In this document: piece after piece, positions 29,780 through 39,082 of the stretch
Layout of the letters: each line of letters opens with the position of its first letter
How positions within the stretch are numbered: the stretch's first letter is position 1
Position numbers and translations under genes: made by a program
NCBI GenBank assembly: GCA_964480945.1
Contig: CAYZRX010000024.1
Span: 1-48,488 of the forward strand
Source of the DNA: VGWB01 sp964480945
Lineage (GTDB): Bacteria > Bacteroidota > Ignavibacteria > UBA10030
Direction: 5' to 3'
DNA length: 48,488 bases
The notes under the pieces: model-generated
The model's input: only the letters and a program-made list of their open reading frames with translations
The model's database searches: none
Told to the model about the DNA's origin: nothing

Positions 29780-32329
29780 ATGAACATACGAGTGCTTTTG
29801 TTGTGGGGGACTGCCGCGATCCTGATGCTCCAATTTGGCTGTCAAAATGTGACAGAGCCTGTCCAGCAGCAGGGGAATGCGACACTGACCACGCTCAGCG
29901 GATCGGTCCTGAGGAACGACCTTCTCACCGCCGTGCCGAATGCCATCGTTTACGACCTCGGAGGGCTCGCGAGAGATACCTCGAAAAATGACGGCTCCTT
30001 CGCACTCCATTTCCAGCTGACCGCTCATTTGGCCGGCAAGGTGGTTGCCTCCCGCGTCGGATTCGGGAATGACACGGTCGATTTCGCCATCGATCCGGGG
30101 ATCGACACGATCATCGTGCTGCGCCTGAAGGCGGATACCTCGAGTCCCATTACGTCCACTATTTCGGGCAAGGCCGCGAGCATCTTTCTTGTGGGGGCCT
30201 CCGAGAATAACATCGGCATCCGGGGAACGGGATCGAATGAGACAGCCCAGCTGACATTCGAGGTCCGTGATTCCGTCGGTGTTCCTGTCTCCGGCAACAA
30301 CAAAGTAAACGTGAATTTCTCCATCCTCGGCGGGCCCGAGGGAGGGGAATACGTTTTCCCGGTATCACAGGTCTCCGATGCCCTGACCGGGCGGGTGAGT
30401 ACGCGCGTGACGAGCGGGACGGCGGCAGGCGTGCTTCAAGTGTTCGCCTCGACAATTGTCGACGGTCGTGTGATCAAATCGAGCCCCGTCCGCATCACGA
30501 TCTCCGGCGGCCTTCCGATTCAGGAGAGGTTCTCGATTAGCAGGACCAAGGCGAATATCGCAGGACTTCTCTATGACAACCTGCGCGACAGGATACAGGT
30601 TATTGTGGGCGATAAGGACGGCAACCCGGTGCAGCCGGGAACCGCGGTCTATTTCACAACGACAGGTGGTGTCATCCAGGCATCCTCACCGACCAACAGC
30701 GATGGAATTGCGGGCGTCGATCTGATCTCGGCAAATCCTCGTCCGACAGGAGGCATCGCGATTATCACGGCGAAGACTGTCGGCGACAGCGGCACGGTGG
30801 TCTCCCGGACGATCCCGGTCGTCTTCTCGGGGGCGCCGCAAATCGATGCGCCTTCGCAGCCGTTCGTCATCACCGATAGCGGCTCGTACTCCTTCGACTA
30901 CAGCGTGCACGATATCAACGGGAATCCCTTGACGGAGGGGACAGCCATCAGTGTCTCTGTTGATGGTGCGGGAGCAGGAGAACTCATCATTGAGGGGGAT
31001 AAGTCCGTCACGCTGCCGGACACCGACGACCCGAGGTTCACTCAATTCTCCGTTCGTCTGCGAGACCAGAGAACGGGGGGACCCGGCGGCTTGGTGAATG
31101 TGACCATTCAAGTTGCCAGCGGTCAGAACGGCAACGCTACCTACAAATTCTCCGGAATCCAACAAACGTCCGCCGCTGTGATTGACGTTCCACCGTCGGC
31201 CCGTAAGCCGTCCCAAGTCGCAATCATCGGAAATCCGACCGCGACTGATATCTTCGTGGCAGGAGTCGGTAAGCTTGAAAACTCAGTTATTCTGTTCGAG
31301 GTCCGCGATTCACTCGGAACGCCAATTGATACATCTAACCGCGTGTCGGCTACGTTCAATATCGATTTCTTCCCGAACTCTTCTGTCGTAGGTGGAACAC
31401 CTCCTACCGTCATCCCGCCTACGGCGGTGACGAATCAACGAGGGCAATTCACAGCGAGCATCGTGAGCGGAACGGAGGCAGGTGTGGTGAAGCTTGTGGC
31501 TCGCGTCGCGCTACCGGATGGCCGCACCATTGTGTCGCAGCCCGTGGAAGTGACGGTCCACGCGGGGTTCGCGGATCGTGCACATTTCACGTTTGGGACA
31601 GATACGTATTCGTTTGCCGTTCTGCCGGGCGGATTCAATCCGAGCTTCTACGTTCAAGTCGGCGATACGTTCAGCAACCCTGTCGCTGTCGGCACGGCTG
31701 TGTACTTCCACACGCAAGCCGGCGTCATCCAGACAGGAGGCTTTGCATACACAGATGCGAATGGTAGGGCGAGAGTGAGTTACCTTGGTGGCAACCCTGA
31801 GCCGACAAATGCCGGCTCGGCCTTAGCAGGTAGACCGACGTACTATCAAACGGAAGGATCTTTCTGGACGTACGTGCAAACGCAGGGCAGGGATAACGTT
31901 GACATCATCGACAGCTTGCTCGTTATGTGGTGCGTGCCACCAATCACTGCAACTGGTCTCCCTGCAACAGAAGTTAGCGTCCCTCGGGGAGGAACCTCGG
32001 ACGCGGTCACAGTCACTCTTACGGATGGACGCGGAAACCCGTTACCGGTAGGCACACAGATCACAACCAGCATAAACTTCACGAGCGATCTCATTGGGAT
32101 CAAGTTCGGTGTCTCCGGTGATCTTTCCTCCACTCAGCCGTTCTATCTGCAGAACTACGCCGCGGTCATCAATCCCGGACCCAGAGTCACGGATTTCACC
32201 ATCTACGTGAGCGATCTGTCGTCGAGTGGCGGAGCACAGAGTGGGCAGACAATGATCGTCAACATCACAGTGAACGCGCCGAATATTACCGGGACAGCGA
32301 CCTTCAGCTTCCGGGCAAAGATCCAATAG
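29780..32329 (+). CDS. Large lipoprotein with duplicated Ig-like (Big) domain units
   Basis: 849 residues. ATG 29780 gives a lipoprotein signal with lipobox LQFGC and a GGGGAGAG ribosome site. A short carboxypeptidase-regulatory-like domain (LSGSVLRNDLLTAVPNAIVYD) follows. Then two tandem units of about 345 residues each start near residues 154 and 500: both open with F-E-V-R-D-S, run through TSGTAAG/VSGTEAG and PGTAVYFTTTGGVIQ/VGTAVYFHTQAGVIQ, and close with GNPLTEGTAISV/GNPLPVGTQITT and a final YKFSG/FSFRA. The style is invasin/intimin-like Big_1. The last gene of the PilT-like/PilMN/PilO/PilQ block, it may be a surface adhesin, a secretin-associated protein or a filament-dependent export substrate. 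No T9SS sorting domain is present. Confidence 0.75.
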   Translation: MNIRVLLLWGTAAILMLQFGCQNVTEPVQQQGNATLTTLSGSVLRNDLLTAVPNAIVYDLGGLARDTSKNDGSFALHFQLTAHLAGKVVASRVGFGNDTVDFAIDPGIDTIIVLRLKADTSSPITSTISGKAASIFLVGASENNIGIRGTGSNETAQLTFEVRDSVGVPVSGNNKVNVNFSILGGPEGGEYVFPVSQVSDALTGRVSTRVTSGTAAGVLQVFASTIVDGRVIKSSPVRITISGGLPIQERFSISRTKANIAGLLYDNLRDRIQVIVGDKDGNPVQPGTAVYFTTTGGVIQASSPTNSDGIAGVDLISANPRPTGGIAIITAKTVGDSGTVVSRTIPVVFSGAPQIDAPSQPFVITDSGSYSFDYSVHDINGNPLTEGTAISVSVDGAGAGELIIEGDKSVTLPDTDDPRFTQFSVRLRDQRTGGPGGLVNVTIQVASGQNGNATYKFSGIQQTSAAVIDVPPSARKPSQVAIIGNPTATDIFVAGVGKLENSVILFEVRDSLGTPIDTSNRVSATFNIDFFPNSSVVGGTPPTVIPPTAVTNQRGQFTASIVSGTEAGVVKLVARVALPDGRTIVSQPVEVTVHAGFADRAHFTFGTDTYSFAVLPGGFNPSFYVQVGDTFSNPVAVGTAVYFHTQAGVIQTGGFAYTDANGRARVSYLGGNPEPTNAGSALAGRPTYYQTEGSFWTYVQTQGRDNVDIIDSLLVMWCVPPITATGLPATEVSVPRGGTSDAVTVTLTDGRGNPLPVGTQITTSINFTSDLIGIKFGVSGDLSSTQPFYLQNYAAVINPGPRVTDFTIYVSDLSSSGGAQSGQTMIVNITVNAPNITGTATFSFRAKIQ

Positions 32330-32360
32330 TTGAGGTCCAGGGGTGGGGGCTCTATTTGAG

Positions 32361-32401
32361 ACTCCGTCTCTCGAGAGAAACGAGGGACGGAGTTTCTATT
32401 T
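32361..32401 (+). terminator. Terminator of the filament operon
   Basis: ACTCCGTCTCTCG (32361-32373) pairs with CGAGGGACGGAGT (32381-32393) with one G.T wobble and a 7-base loop, followed by TTCTATTT. It overlaps the end of the convergent hemL gene. Confidence 0.75.
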
Positions 32402-33706
32402 GTAGGCAGCTCGGAGCGCGCGGAGGTTCGCAGCGACCGTGAGCTCGATCTGAGAGGCGGAGTGAGATGTCGAAAGGAATGCCGCTTCGAACTGTGAAGG
32501 AGGAAGATAGATGCCTTGTTCGAGCATGGAGTTGAAATATCGAGCAAATCTCTTCGTATCGGATGACTTTGCCGAAGGGTAATCCGTCACCTCTCGCTCT
32601 GTGAAGAACAGTGTAAACATCGAGCCCATTCTGTTGAAGGTGAGGTTCAATCCGAGCCTCCTCAGGTTCCCTCGGATGCCCTGTTCCAGCAAGGCCGATC
32701 GCTTCTCCAACTCTCCGTAAAGAGATTTCCTTCCTGAGAGAATTGTGAGGATCTCAAAGCCCGCCGCCATCGCGAGGGGATTGCCGGACAGCGTTCCTGC
32801 CTGATACATCGGACCGGACGGGGCAACCAAGCCCATGATCTCTCTCTTGCCTCCATAGGCACCAACTGGCAATCCGCCTCCAATAATCTTGCCCAAAGTC
32901 GTCAGGTCCGGCGCTACACCGAACAGTTCCTGAGCCCCCCCTAGGGCGAGCCGGAATCCGGTCATAACCTCGTCGAAGATCAGGATGATGCGCTGTTCGT
33001 CGCAGAGTCTTCGGAGCCCTTGCAGGAAGCCCGGCTTGGGGGGTACGCATCCCATATTGCCGACTACCGGCTCGACGATGATGGCTGCCACTTCGCCCCG
33101 GAATTGCTCAGCGAGGCTTCGGACTGCTTCGAGGTTGTTGAAAGGTGCGGTCAGCGTCCCGCTGGCGACCCCGGCGGGCACGCCGGGGCTGTCCGGGACT
33201 CCAAGCGTCATCGCACCGGATCCGGCTTTGATGAGAAACGAGTCGCCGTGCCCATGGTAACAGCCTTCAAACTTCACGATCTTCTCGCGCCCGGTATAGG
33301 CACGGGCAAGCCGGATGGCGCTCATCGTCGCCTCGGTCCCGGAATTCACCATCCGCACCACCTCGACCGATGGGACGATCCGCGTGATGAGCCCGGCCAT
33401 CTTCACCTCGAGCTCGGTCGGGGCACCGAAGCTCGTCCCGCGCTTTGCGGCCTCTCGCACCGCTCTGAGAATTCGCGGATGCGCGTGGCCGAGGATCATC
33501 GGTCCCCAGGAGCCGACATAGTCAATGAACTTGTTGCCATCCGCATCCCACACATAAGGCCCTCTGGCCCTGCTGATGAACAGCGGCCCGCGGCCAACGG
33601 CTTTGAATGCACGAACCGGGGAGTTCACGCCGCCGGGAATGAGGACCTGAGCCTTCGCGAAGAGTCTGTCGGATTTTGAAGTCTTGAGTGTGCGGTTGAT
33701 TTTCAT
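32396..33706 (-). CDS. hemL: Glutamate-1-semialdehyde 2,1-aminomutase
   Basis: 436 residues (family about 430). It converts glutamate-1-semialdehyde to 5-aminolevulinate using PLP, in the C5 pathway of tetrapyrrole synthesis. Seen are PGGVNSPVRAF, YVWDADGNKFIDYVGSWGPMILGHAHP, VNSGTEATMSAIRLARAYTGR, KFEGCYHGHGDSFLIKAGSG, FDEVMTGFR and LGKIIGGGLPVGAYGG, which holds the PLP-binding Lys. ATG 33706 is preferred over GTG 33733, since the extra residues do not match the family. It follows an SDR gene and hemB on the same strand. Confidence 0.94.
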   Translation of the reverse strand: MKINRTLKTSKSDRLFAKAQVLIPGGVNSPVRAFKAVGRGPLFISRARGPYVWDADGNKFIDYVGSWGPMILGHAHPRILRAVREAAKRGTSFGAPTELEVKMAGLITRIVPSVEVVRMVNSGTEATMSAIRLARAYTGREKIVKFEGCYHGHGDSFLIKAGSGAMTLGVPDSPGVPAGVASGTLTAPFNNLEAVRSLAEQFRGEVAAIIVEPVVGNMGCVPPKPGFLQGLRRLCDEQRIILIFDEVMTGFRLALGGAQELFGVAPDLTTLGKIIGGGLPVGAYGGKREIMGLVAPSGPMYQAGTLSGNPLAMAAGFEILTILSGRKSLYGELEKRSALLEQGIRGNLRRLGLNLTFNRMGSMFTLFFTEREVTDYPSAKSSDTKRFARYFNSMLEQGIYLPPSQFEAAFLSTSHSASQIELTVAANLRALRAAYK

Positions 33707-33752
33707 AGCAACTGCCCATTTGCTTTCAGACACGAATCAGGTATCTGTGCTT

Positions 33753-34736
33753 TCACAGAAGTCCTTGTTGTTTGTACCATTCAAACGTGCGTCTCACCGC
33801 TTCTTTGAAGGGTGTGACCTGATAGCCCAGCTCGTGCTGTGCTTTGTCGCAGCTGAAGTAGTACGTCATGCCGCTGCTGGCAAGCAGCTCGCGCGTGACC
33901 CATGGTTTCGCATTGAGCATGTTGCCGATTCTCTCTGCTGTTGCAGCGATCATGCGGACCGCTCCGGGCGGGACCCGAAAGAGGGGCCGCAGGCCGCCAA
34001 CGATGCCGGCGATGGTAGAAATGATCTCCCTGTGCGTCATGTTTTCGCCGCACAGGATGTACCGCTCGCCGACGCGGCCGTGACGGGCCGCGAGGATGTG
34101 ACCTCGGACCACGTCATCGACATATACGATGTTCATCCCGCCGGTGATGTAGTAGAAGATCCGCTTCTTGTAGATGTCGCGGATGAGTTGACCCCCGTGG
34201 AAGTGAATGTCCCGCGGACCGATCACGATCGAGGGGTTCACGATGACCGCATCCAGGCCGCGCAGCGCGCCCTGCTGAACCTCTTTCTCCGCCAGGTGTT
34301 TTGAGATGCGGTAGCCGATGTCGAACCGATCCCAGTTGAACTCGTTCGACTCCCGCGCGAGGGTTCCATCCTCCGTGTATCCGACCGCGGCGATGGAGCT
34401 CGTGTGCACGAGCCGCTTGACGCCGAGCTCGAGGCATAACTTGACGATGGAGCGCGTCCCCCCGATGTTGACATCGTACATCTCCTCGCGCTCTTTTCTC
34501 CAGTATGAGACCATCGCGGCCGTGTGAAAAACGGTGTCGCAGCCTTTGAGAGCTCGTCTCAGAGAGGTGATGTCGCGAAGGTCACCGATAACGTACTCAA
34601 CCTCGGTATCTCCGAGAGCGCGGAGATCGGAGTTGCGCCGGCGAAGAACGCGTACGGTACACCCTTCGTTGAGGAGTGCAATGGCGAGATTGGAGCCGAT
34701 GAAGCCTGTACCGCCGGTAACGAGGACGTTTCTCAA
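33753..34736 (-). CDS. Extended SDR NAD(P)-dependent epimerase/reductase
   Basis: 327 residues starting at TTG 34736; no ATG fits the conserved N-terminus. The Rossmann motif is TGGTGFIGSN, followed by GDLRDITSL, the TSSIAAVGY segment (catalytic Ser/Thr), and YRISKHLAE (catalytic Tyr and Lys). VNPSIVIGPRD and YVDDVVRGHILAA match dihydroflavonol-reductase/HpnA-like extended SDRs acting on nucleotide sugars or steroid/isoprenoid alcohols. Substrate not determinable. It is inserted between hemB and hemL, with 45 bases to hemB and 46 to hemL. Confidence 0.82.
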   Translation of the reverse strand: MRNVLVTGGTGFIGSNLAIALLNEGCTVRVLRRRNSDLRALGDTEVEYVIGDLRDITSLRRALKGCDTVFHTAAMVSYWRKEREEMYDVNIGGTRSIVKLCLELGVKRLVHTSSIAAVGYTEDGTLARESNEFNWDRFDIGYRISKHLAEKEVQQGALRGLDAVIVNPSIVIGPRDIHFHGGQLIRDIYKKRIFYYITGGMNIVYVDDVVRGHILAARHGRVGERYILCGENMTHREIISTIAGIVGGLRPLFRVPPGAVRMIAATAERIGNMLNAKPWVTRELLASSGMTYYFSCDKAQHELGYQVTPFKEAVRRTFEWYKQQGLL

Positions 34737-34781
34737 GTGCAGAATCCGAAGGACTGAAATGCGGGCGATGAGGTCGCTGGC

Positions 34782-35795
34782 CTAGCGAAGCGCCTTTGCG
34801 GCGTCCTTGGCAAAATAGGTCAGGATGAGATCCGCTCCGGCGCGTTTGATGCTCGTCAAAACCTCCATCATCACTCGTCCTTCGTCGATCCATCCGTTGC
34901 GGCCGGCGGCTTTGACCATGGAATATTCGCCGCTCACGTTATAGGCTGCCGTGGGCATCTGGAAGCGATCCTTCACGCGTCTGACGATGTCTAAGTAGGG
35001 AAGCGCCGGCTTCACCATAACGATGTCGGCCCCCTCGAGGATATCCTGTTCGACCTCCCGTAAAGCCTCATCGGAATTGGCCGGATCCATCTGGTGGGAG
35101 CGCCGGTCGCCAAATTTCGGCGCGCTTTCGGCGGCGTCGCGGAAGGGACCATAGAAGCCCGAAGAATACTTCGCCGCATAGGACATGATCGGGATATTGT
35201 GGAAGCTGTTCTCATCCAGGACCATCCGGATCGCTTTGACGCGTCCGTCAAACATGTCGGAAGGGGCGACCATATCCGCCCCGGCCTGAGCGTGAGTCAG
35301 GGCCTCCTTTGCGAGCAATTCGATCGACTCGTCGTTCACGATCTCATTCCCCCTGACGATCCCGCAATGCCCGTGGGAGGTGTACTCGCAGAGGCAGACG
35401 TCTGTGATAACGACCATTTCCGGGACATCCCTCTTGATCGCCCGGATCGCCAGCTGGACGATACCTTCCTCATCGTACGCCTCGCTTCCGACCTCGTCTT
35501 TGTGGGAAGGAATCCCAAAAAGAATGATCGCAGGTATTCCGAAGGACTTCACCTCCGCACATTCCCGCACGACCTCATCAATTGACAGCTGGTAGACTCC
35601 GGGCATGGAGGTCACCTCCCGTCGTACCTTTGAGCCCGGGACAACAAACAGGGGGTAGATGAGGTCCTTCGTGGTCAGTTCCGTCTCGCGGACCATCGCT
35701 CGGAATGCATCGGTCATCCGAAGGCGTCGCAACCGCCGGAATGGCTCGGTCTCTGTACCGGTGTAGAAACCGGTCGTTGTTTTCTCGTTCGACAT
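34782..35795 (-). CDS. hemB: Porphobilinogen synthase (delta-aminolevulinic acid dehydratase)
   Basis: 337 residues (family about 325-335). It condenses two 5-aminolevulinate molecules to porphobilinogen. The zinc site cysteines are in DVCLCEYTSHGHCG, and the two active-site Lys are in SYAAKYSSGFYGPFRDA and VMVKPALPYLD. The N-terminal RRLRRLRMTDAFRAMVRE and PLFVVPG are typical. A GAGGAGG ribosome site precedes the ATG. The hemB-SDR-hemL spacing suggests one transcript. The gene upstream, a GT-C/TPR protein, ends 82 bases away. Confidence 0.94.
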   Translation of the reverse strand: MSNEKTTTGFYTGTETEPFRRLRRLRMTDAFRAMVRETELTTKDLIYPLFVVPGSKVRREVTSMPGVYQLSIDEVVRECAEVKSFGIPAIILFGIPSHKDEVGSEAYDEEGIVQLAIRAIKRDVPEMVVITDVCLCEYTSHGHCGIVRGNEIVNDESIELLAKEALTHAQAGADMVAPSDMFDGRVKAIRMVLDENSFHNIPIMSYAAKYSSGFYGPFRDAAESAPKFGDRRSHQMDPANSDEALREVEQDILEGADIVMVKPALPYLDIVRRVKDRFQMPTAAYNVSGEYSMVKAAGRNGWIDEGRVMMEVLTSIKRAGADLILTYFAKDAAKALR

Positions 35796-35877
35796 TTCTT
35801 CCTCTCCTCCTCACTTATCTCAAATAAGATGAAACAGTCTGATTCAATATATTTCAAGAAGAGCTAAAGAGCAAACC

Positions 35878-38346
35878 CTACTGGGTAACCTTCGTCCTGG
35901 CAACTGCATTCGTCGGATCGAGCCTGAGAGCTTGCCCGTATGCGACCCTTGCGGCCCGTTCGGCCTTTCTCTTCTCAAACAGCTTCCCTTGAAACATCCA
36001 TGGCTCAGCGCTTCGCGGGTTTTCACGGATCGAGCGCTGCGCCTCGTCAATGGCTTCCTCGGGCAGATCCACCGCTTCGTACGAGCGGGCCATCGCAAGG
36101 CGGATTTCGCCGCGCTTCACAGGATCCGAAAAACGACGGAGCGAATCAGTCAGGGAGGCGATCGTGCGGAACTGTTGTACCACCGGATTCGTGCGATCGA
36201 TGTTCTCGAGCAGATGCAGGTACGTTGACGCCTGCAGAGTATCGCCGAGCTGAATCGCATAATACCAACCCCACAGGAGGCCGCGGAAAAACGTCGGATT
36301 CGCCTTCAAGGTTTGGCGAAGAATCGTATATGCTTCATGATAGTATCCGAAGTTCCAATAGAACGTCGCGACGTCATACAGTACCAACGATCGCTGCAAA
36401 GGATTCATCGCTGCCGCCTGAGCCTGCATCTGTGCCACGGCGATGTGCTGCGTCGCGATCGGAGTATAGGTCGAAGACTGGGCGAAGCTGAACAACCTCT
36501 GCAGCTGCGTTGAGGCGTCATGGAGCCTGCCACTGGCGGCGTAGGCGACGGTGAGCTGGTAGGAGATCATCGCCTGCGTCGGCGCAAGTTCCTGTGCTTT
36601 TCGAAGAGATGCAATCGCATCGTCGTAGCGCTGCTGAAGAATCTCTCCCCGACTCTTCCGGAGAAGCCCGTTGGCGGTCACCGTATCGAACGCCATGCGT
36701 TTGGTGCCGAGCCACTCCTCCTTCGGTGAAGTGTACGTTGTGTGCACTCGGAACAACTGCATGCCGGCGATCTGTTCGACCGGCTCGAACCAGAATCGTC
36801 TGGACTCTGCCATTTGGAATTCGTACGAACGAAAGTCATCCCACGAGCTTGTGGAGAGAAGGTACTCAACTGCAAAGTCGCGGACGTAGTGGTCAAATGT
36901 CGCCACCGGTACGCCATTGTTGAGCTCCATGAGCTTCCTGTCCCCGATGAAAATGCTCATCTCCTTGAGCGCGCTCGCCATAACGATGTTGCTGGGGGTG
37001 TGCTGCTCGATCCAGGATCCCATGAGTTTCCAGGGCTTGGTGAACAGATTCTTCGAAAGCCCAACCGATCTCAGGTGCTCATAGAACTTCAACGGATCCG
37101 AGGTGTAGTGGATGTTCGTGTGGAGAATCTCCCCGACGCAGATCAGGTTTGGCGCTGCCACAAGCAGGGACAGGGTCGTCGCTGCGACACGAGGGAGCAC
37201 GCGCGCCGAGGGAAACCACCTCGTTCTGATCCAATGAAGCGCGAGGATCGCATAGAAAATGAAAAAAGCGAGGAGTGGGAGCAAGAACCGGACGTCATGA
37301 ATTGGGTACGCAAGGATGATGCACGAATACGCGAGCAGAAACAGAATCCTGACGAGACCCGTGGTGTGCTCTTTGAGATCCCTCCACACCCCAAGGAGCA
37401 GCAGCGGGATGAGGAGGACGGGGATGATATACTTGGCGACGATGAGCACCTTGTAGTATGCGCGGAAGAGACCGGAGGGTTCCACGATCAAGACCTCCGG
37501 AAGGGGATAGAACAACATGCCGGCGGCGTGCAGCGCGTAGCCCCGGGCGTTGTTCGCTATTCTCAGAGCGATCTCCTGGATCAGAGGGGCCGACGGAGAT
37601 GTAACGAAATGGTGGAACATAAAACTGAGGTTCGTCGACTGTGAGGCGGGGGGCGTGCCGACCAGGACGAGATTTCGAAAAAGCCAGGCGCTGTAGCAGA
37701 CGATAGCCCCGAGCACCACAATGCCTGCGCGCTTGTATTCTCCGCGGACGACGAAATAGAGGACGATTGCCCCGACCAAGGCGATCGCCACCTCGCGCAA
37801 CAAAACAATGAGGGAGAGGATAATGACGAGGGAAAGGAAGTCCCCTCGGTGCTTGCTTCCAGGGTCCTCGAGCCGGTCAAGCAGCAGGAAGCTGAGAAAC
37901 GCGAGCATCAGGAAGGAGGCTTCGGACAACACCTCCGTGGAGATCAAAAGGAAGAGGGGGTTCAAGGCGAGCGGGATGACTCCGATGATCGCAAGCGCCT
38001 TCCCTGCCGCGCGTGCCAGGTAGAGGTAGAATGCGATGAGAAAACCGATTGCCCAGAACAACGTCCAGACCTTCGCTGCCGTCAACGAGAGGGGGAAGAG
38101 AACAAGAGCCGGGGAGAGGAGCACGGCGTAGAGTGGCGCGTTGACGATGTACCGCTCAGGCTCGGGTTGCGTATCGTCGACGAGTCCTTTCAGGTGCGCA
38201 AACGAATTTCCCCAGATGACGTAGCGAGTACTGTCTGTGTAGAGCGAGAGGTCGTTTAGGCGGAAGATACCGAGTCCGAGAAAGACGAGGCAAAGGGCGA
38301 TCAGCCACCGGTGTTCAACTGCCAATGTACCGATTCGGGAAGTCAC
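35878..38346 (-). CDS. GT-C membrane glycosyltransferase with C-terminal TPR domain (paralog)
   Basis: 822 residues, the same two-part build as 14929-17514. The GT-C part has IFRLNDLSLYTDSTRYVIWGN in the first loop (Asp32, Asp38), ERYIVNAPLYAVLLSPALVL, LLREVAIALV and YPIHDVRFLLPLLAFF; each has a direct counterpart in the other gene. The C-terminal TPR region includes RKSRGEILQQRYDDAIASL, SYQLTVAYAASGRLHDASTQL, DVATFYWNFGYYHEAYTIL and AMARSYEAVDLPEEAIDEAQ. The start is GTG 38346 with no strong ribosome site. It lies 15 bases after the UDG gene, probably by position rather than by function. Confidence 0.78.
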   Translation of the reverse strand: MTSRIGTLAVEHRWLIALCLVFLGLGIFRLNDLSLYTDSTRYVIWGNSFAHLKGLVDDTQPEPERYIVNAPLYAVLLSPALVLFPLSLTAAKVWTLFWAIGFLIAFYLYLARAAGKALAIIGVIPLALNPLFLLISTEVLSEASFLMLAFLSFLLLDRLEDPGSKHRGDFLSLVIILSLIVLLREVAIALVGAIVLYFVVRGEYKRAGIVVLGAIVCYSAWLFRNLVLVGTPPASQSTNLSFMFHHFVTSPSAPLIQEIALRIANNARGYALHAAGMLFYPLPEVLIVEPSGLFRAYYKVLIVAKYIIPVLLIPLLLLGVWRDLKEHTTGLVRILFLLAYSCIILAYPIHDVRFLLPLLAFFIFYAILALHWIRTRWFPSARVLPRVAATTLSLLVAAPNLICVGEILHTNIHYTSDPLKFYEHLRSVGLSKNLFTKPWKLMGSWIEQHTPSNIVMASALKEMSIFIGDRKLMELNNGVPVATFDHYVRDFAVEYLLSTSSWDDFRSYEFQMAESRRFWFEPVEQIAGMQLFRVHTTYTSPKEEWLGTKRMAFDTVTANGLLRKSRGEILQQRYDDAIASLRKAQELAPTQAMISYQLTVAYAASGRLHDASTQLQRLFSFAQSSTYTPIATQHIAVAQMQAQAAAMNPLQRSLVLYDVATFYWNFGYYHEAYTILRQTLKANPTFFRGLLWGWYYAIQLGDTLQASTYLHLLENIDRTNPVVQQFRTIASLTDSLRRFSDPVKRGEIRLAMARSYEAVDLPEEAIDEAQRSIRENPRSAEPWMFQGKLFEKRKAERAARVAYGQALRLDPTNAVARTKVTQ

Positions 38347-38361
38347 AGGGACGTGTCAGGA

Positions 38362-39048
38362 TTAATTGATAGTAAGAAGTTTCTTGGCCCTCCGGAAGAC
38401 AGCATCGAACATCGGCTCGGTGAGTCTTCCCGTGAACGTGTTCTGCTGGCTGGGATGAAAGGATGCCATCAGCGTGATCCTCTCAGTAATCTTGTACTCG
38501 GCCCCGTGAGCAAATGCCGGTTTCCTTTCAAGGGTGGACCACCCGAGCGCCCGAAGAGAGCTGAAGGCCGAATCAAATCCCACCTTTCCTAGTCCCACGA
38601 TCACCTTCACGCGTCGGAGCAATTCCAACTCCCTCAAGAGAAAAGGCCGGCAATTTCGGATTTCCTCCGGCAGGAGCTTATTTTGTGGGGGCGCGCAGCG
38701 GCAGGTCGCCGTGATATAGCAGTCCGTGAGCTTGAGCCCGTCATTCCTGGAGATGGACGTCGGCTGATTGGCAAATCCGGACTTGTGAAGCGCACGGTAG
38801 AGCCAATCGCCGCTCCGGTCTCCGGTGAACATTCTGCCTGTGCGGTTGCCTCCATGAGCCGCGGGAGCGAGCCCGACGAGCAGGAGGCGGGCGTTCGGAT
38901 CGCCGAAGCTCGGATTCGGTTTTCCCCAATACTCCCAGTCGGCAAATCGCTTTGTTTTTTCCTCTGCAATCTCTTCCCGCCACTTCACCAATCGAGCACA
39001 TCGTCTGCAGCCAATAACCGTTTCTTGCAGAGTTGTCAGCTGTGTCAT
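38362..39048 (-). CDS. Uracil-DNA glycosylase, family 5 (UdgB)-like
   Basis: 228 residues. It removes uracil or deaminated bases from DNA. Motif A is GLAPAAHGGNRTGRMFTGD and motif B ASFHPSQQNTFTGRLT, the family 5 versions (family 4 would have GExPG...). Cys14 and Cys17 (CRRC), with CRCAPPQNK and RNC further on, can form the 4Fe-4S cluster. VIVGLGKVGFDS is also characteristic. The ATG is 34 bases after the alpha/beta hydrolase gene. Confidence 0.88.
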   Translation of the reverse strand: MTQLTTLQETVIGCRRCARLVKWREEIAEEKTKRFADWEYWGKPNPSFGDPNARLLLVGLAPAAHGGNRTGRMFTGDRSGDWLYRALHKSGFANQPTSISRNDGLKLTDCYITATCRCAPPQNKLLPEEIRNCRPFLLRELELLRRVKVIVGLGKVGFDSAFSSLRALGWSTLERKPAFAHGAEYKITERITLMASFHPSQQNTFTGRLTEPMFDAVFRRAKKLLTIN

Positions 39049-39082
39049 GCCAATGCGCGTACGGATCTCTTCAGTCCCCTTT

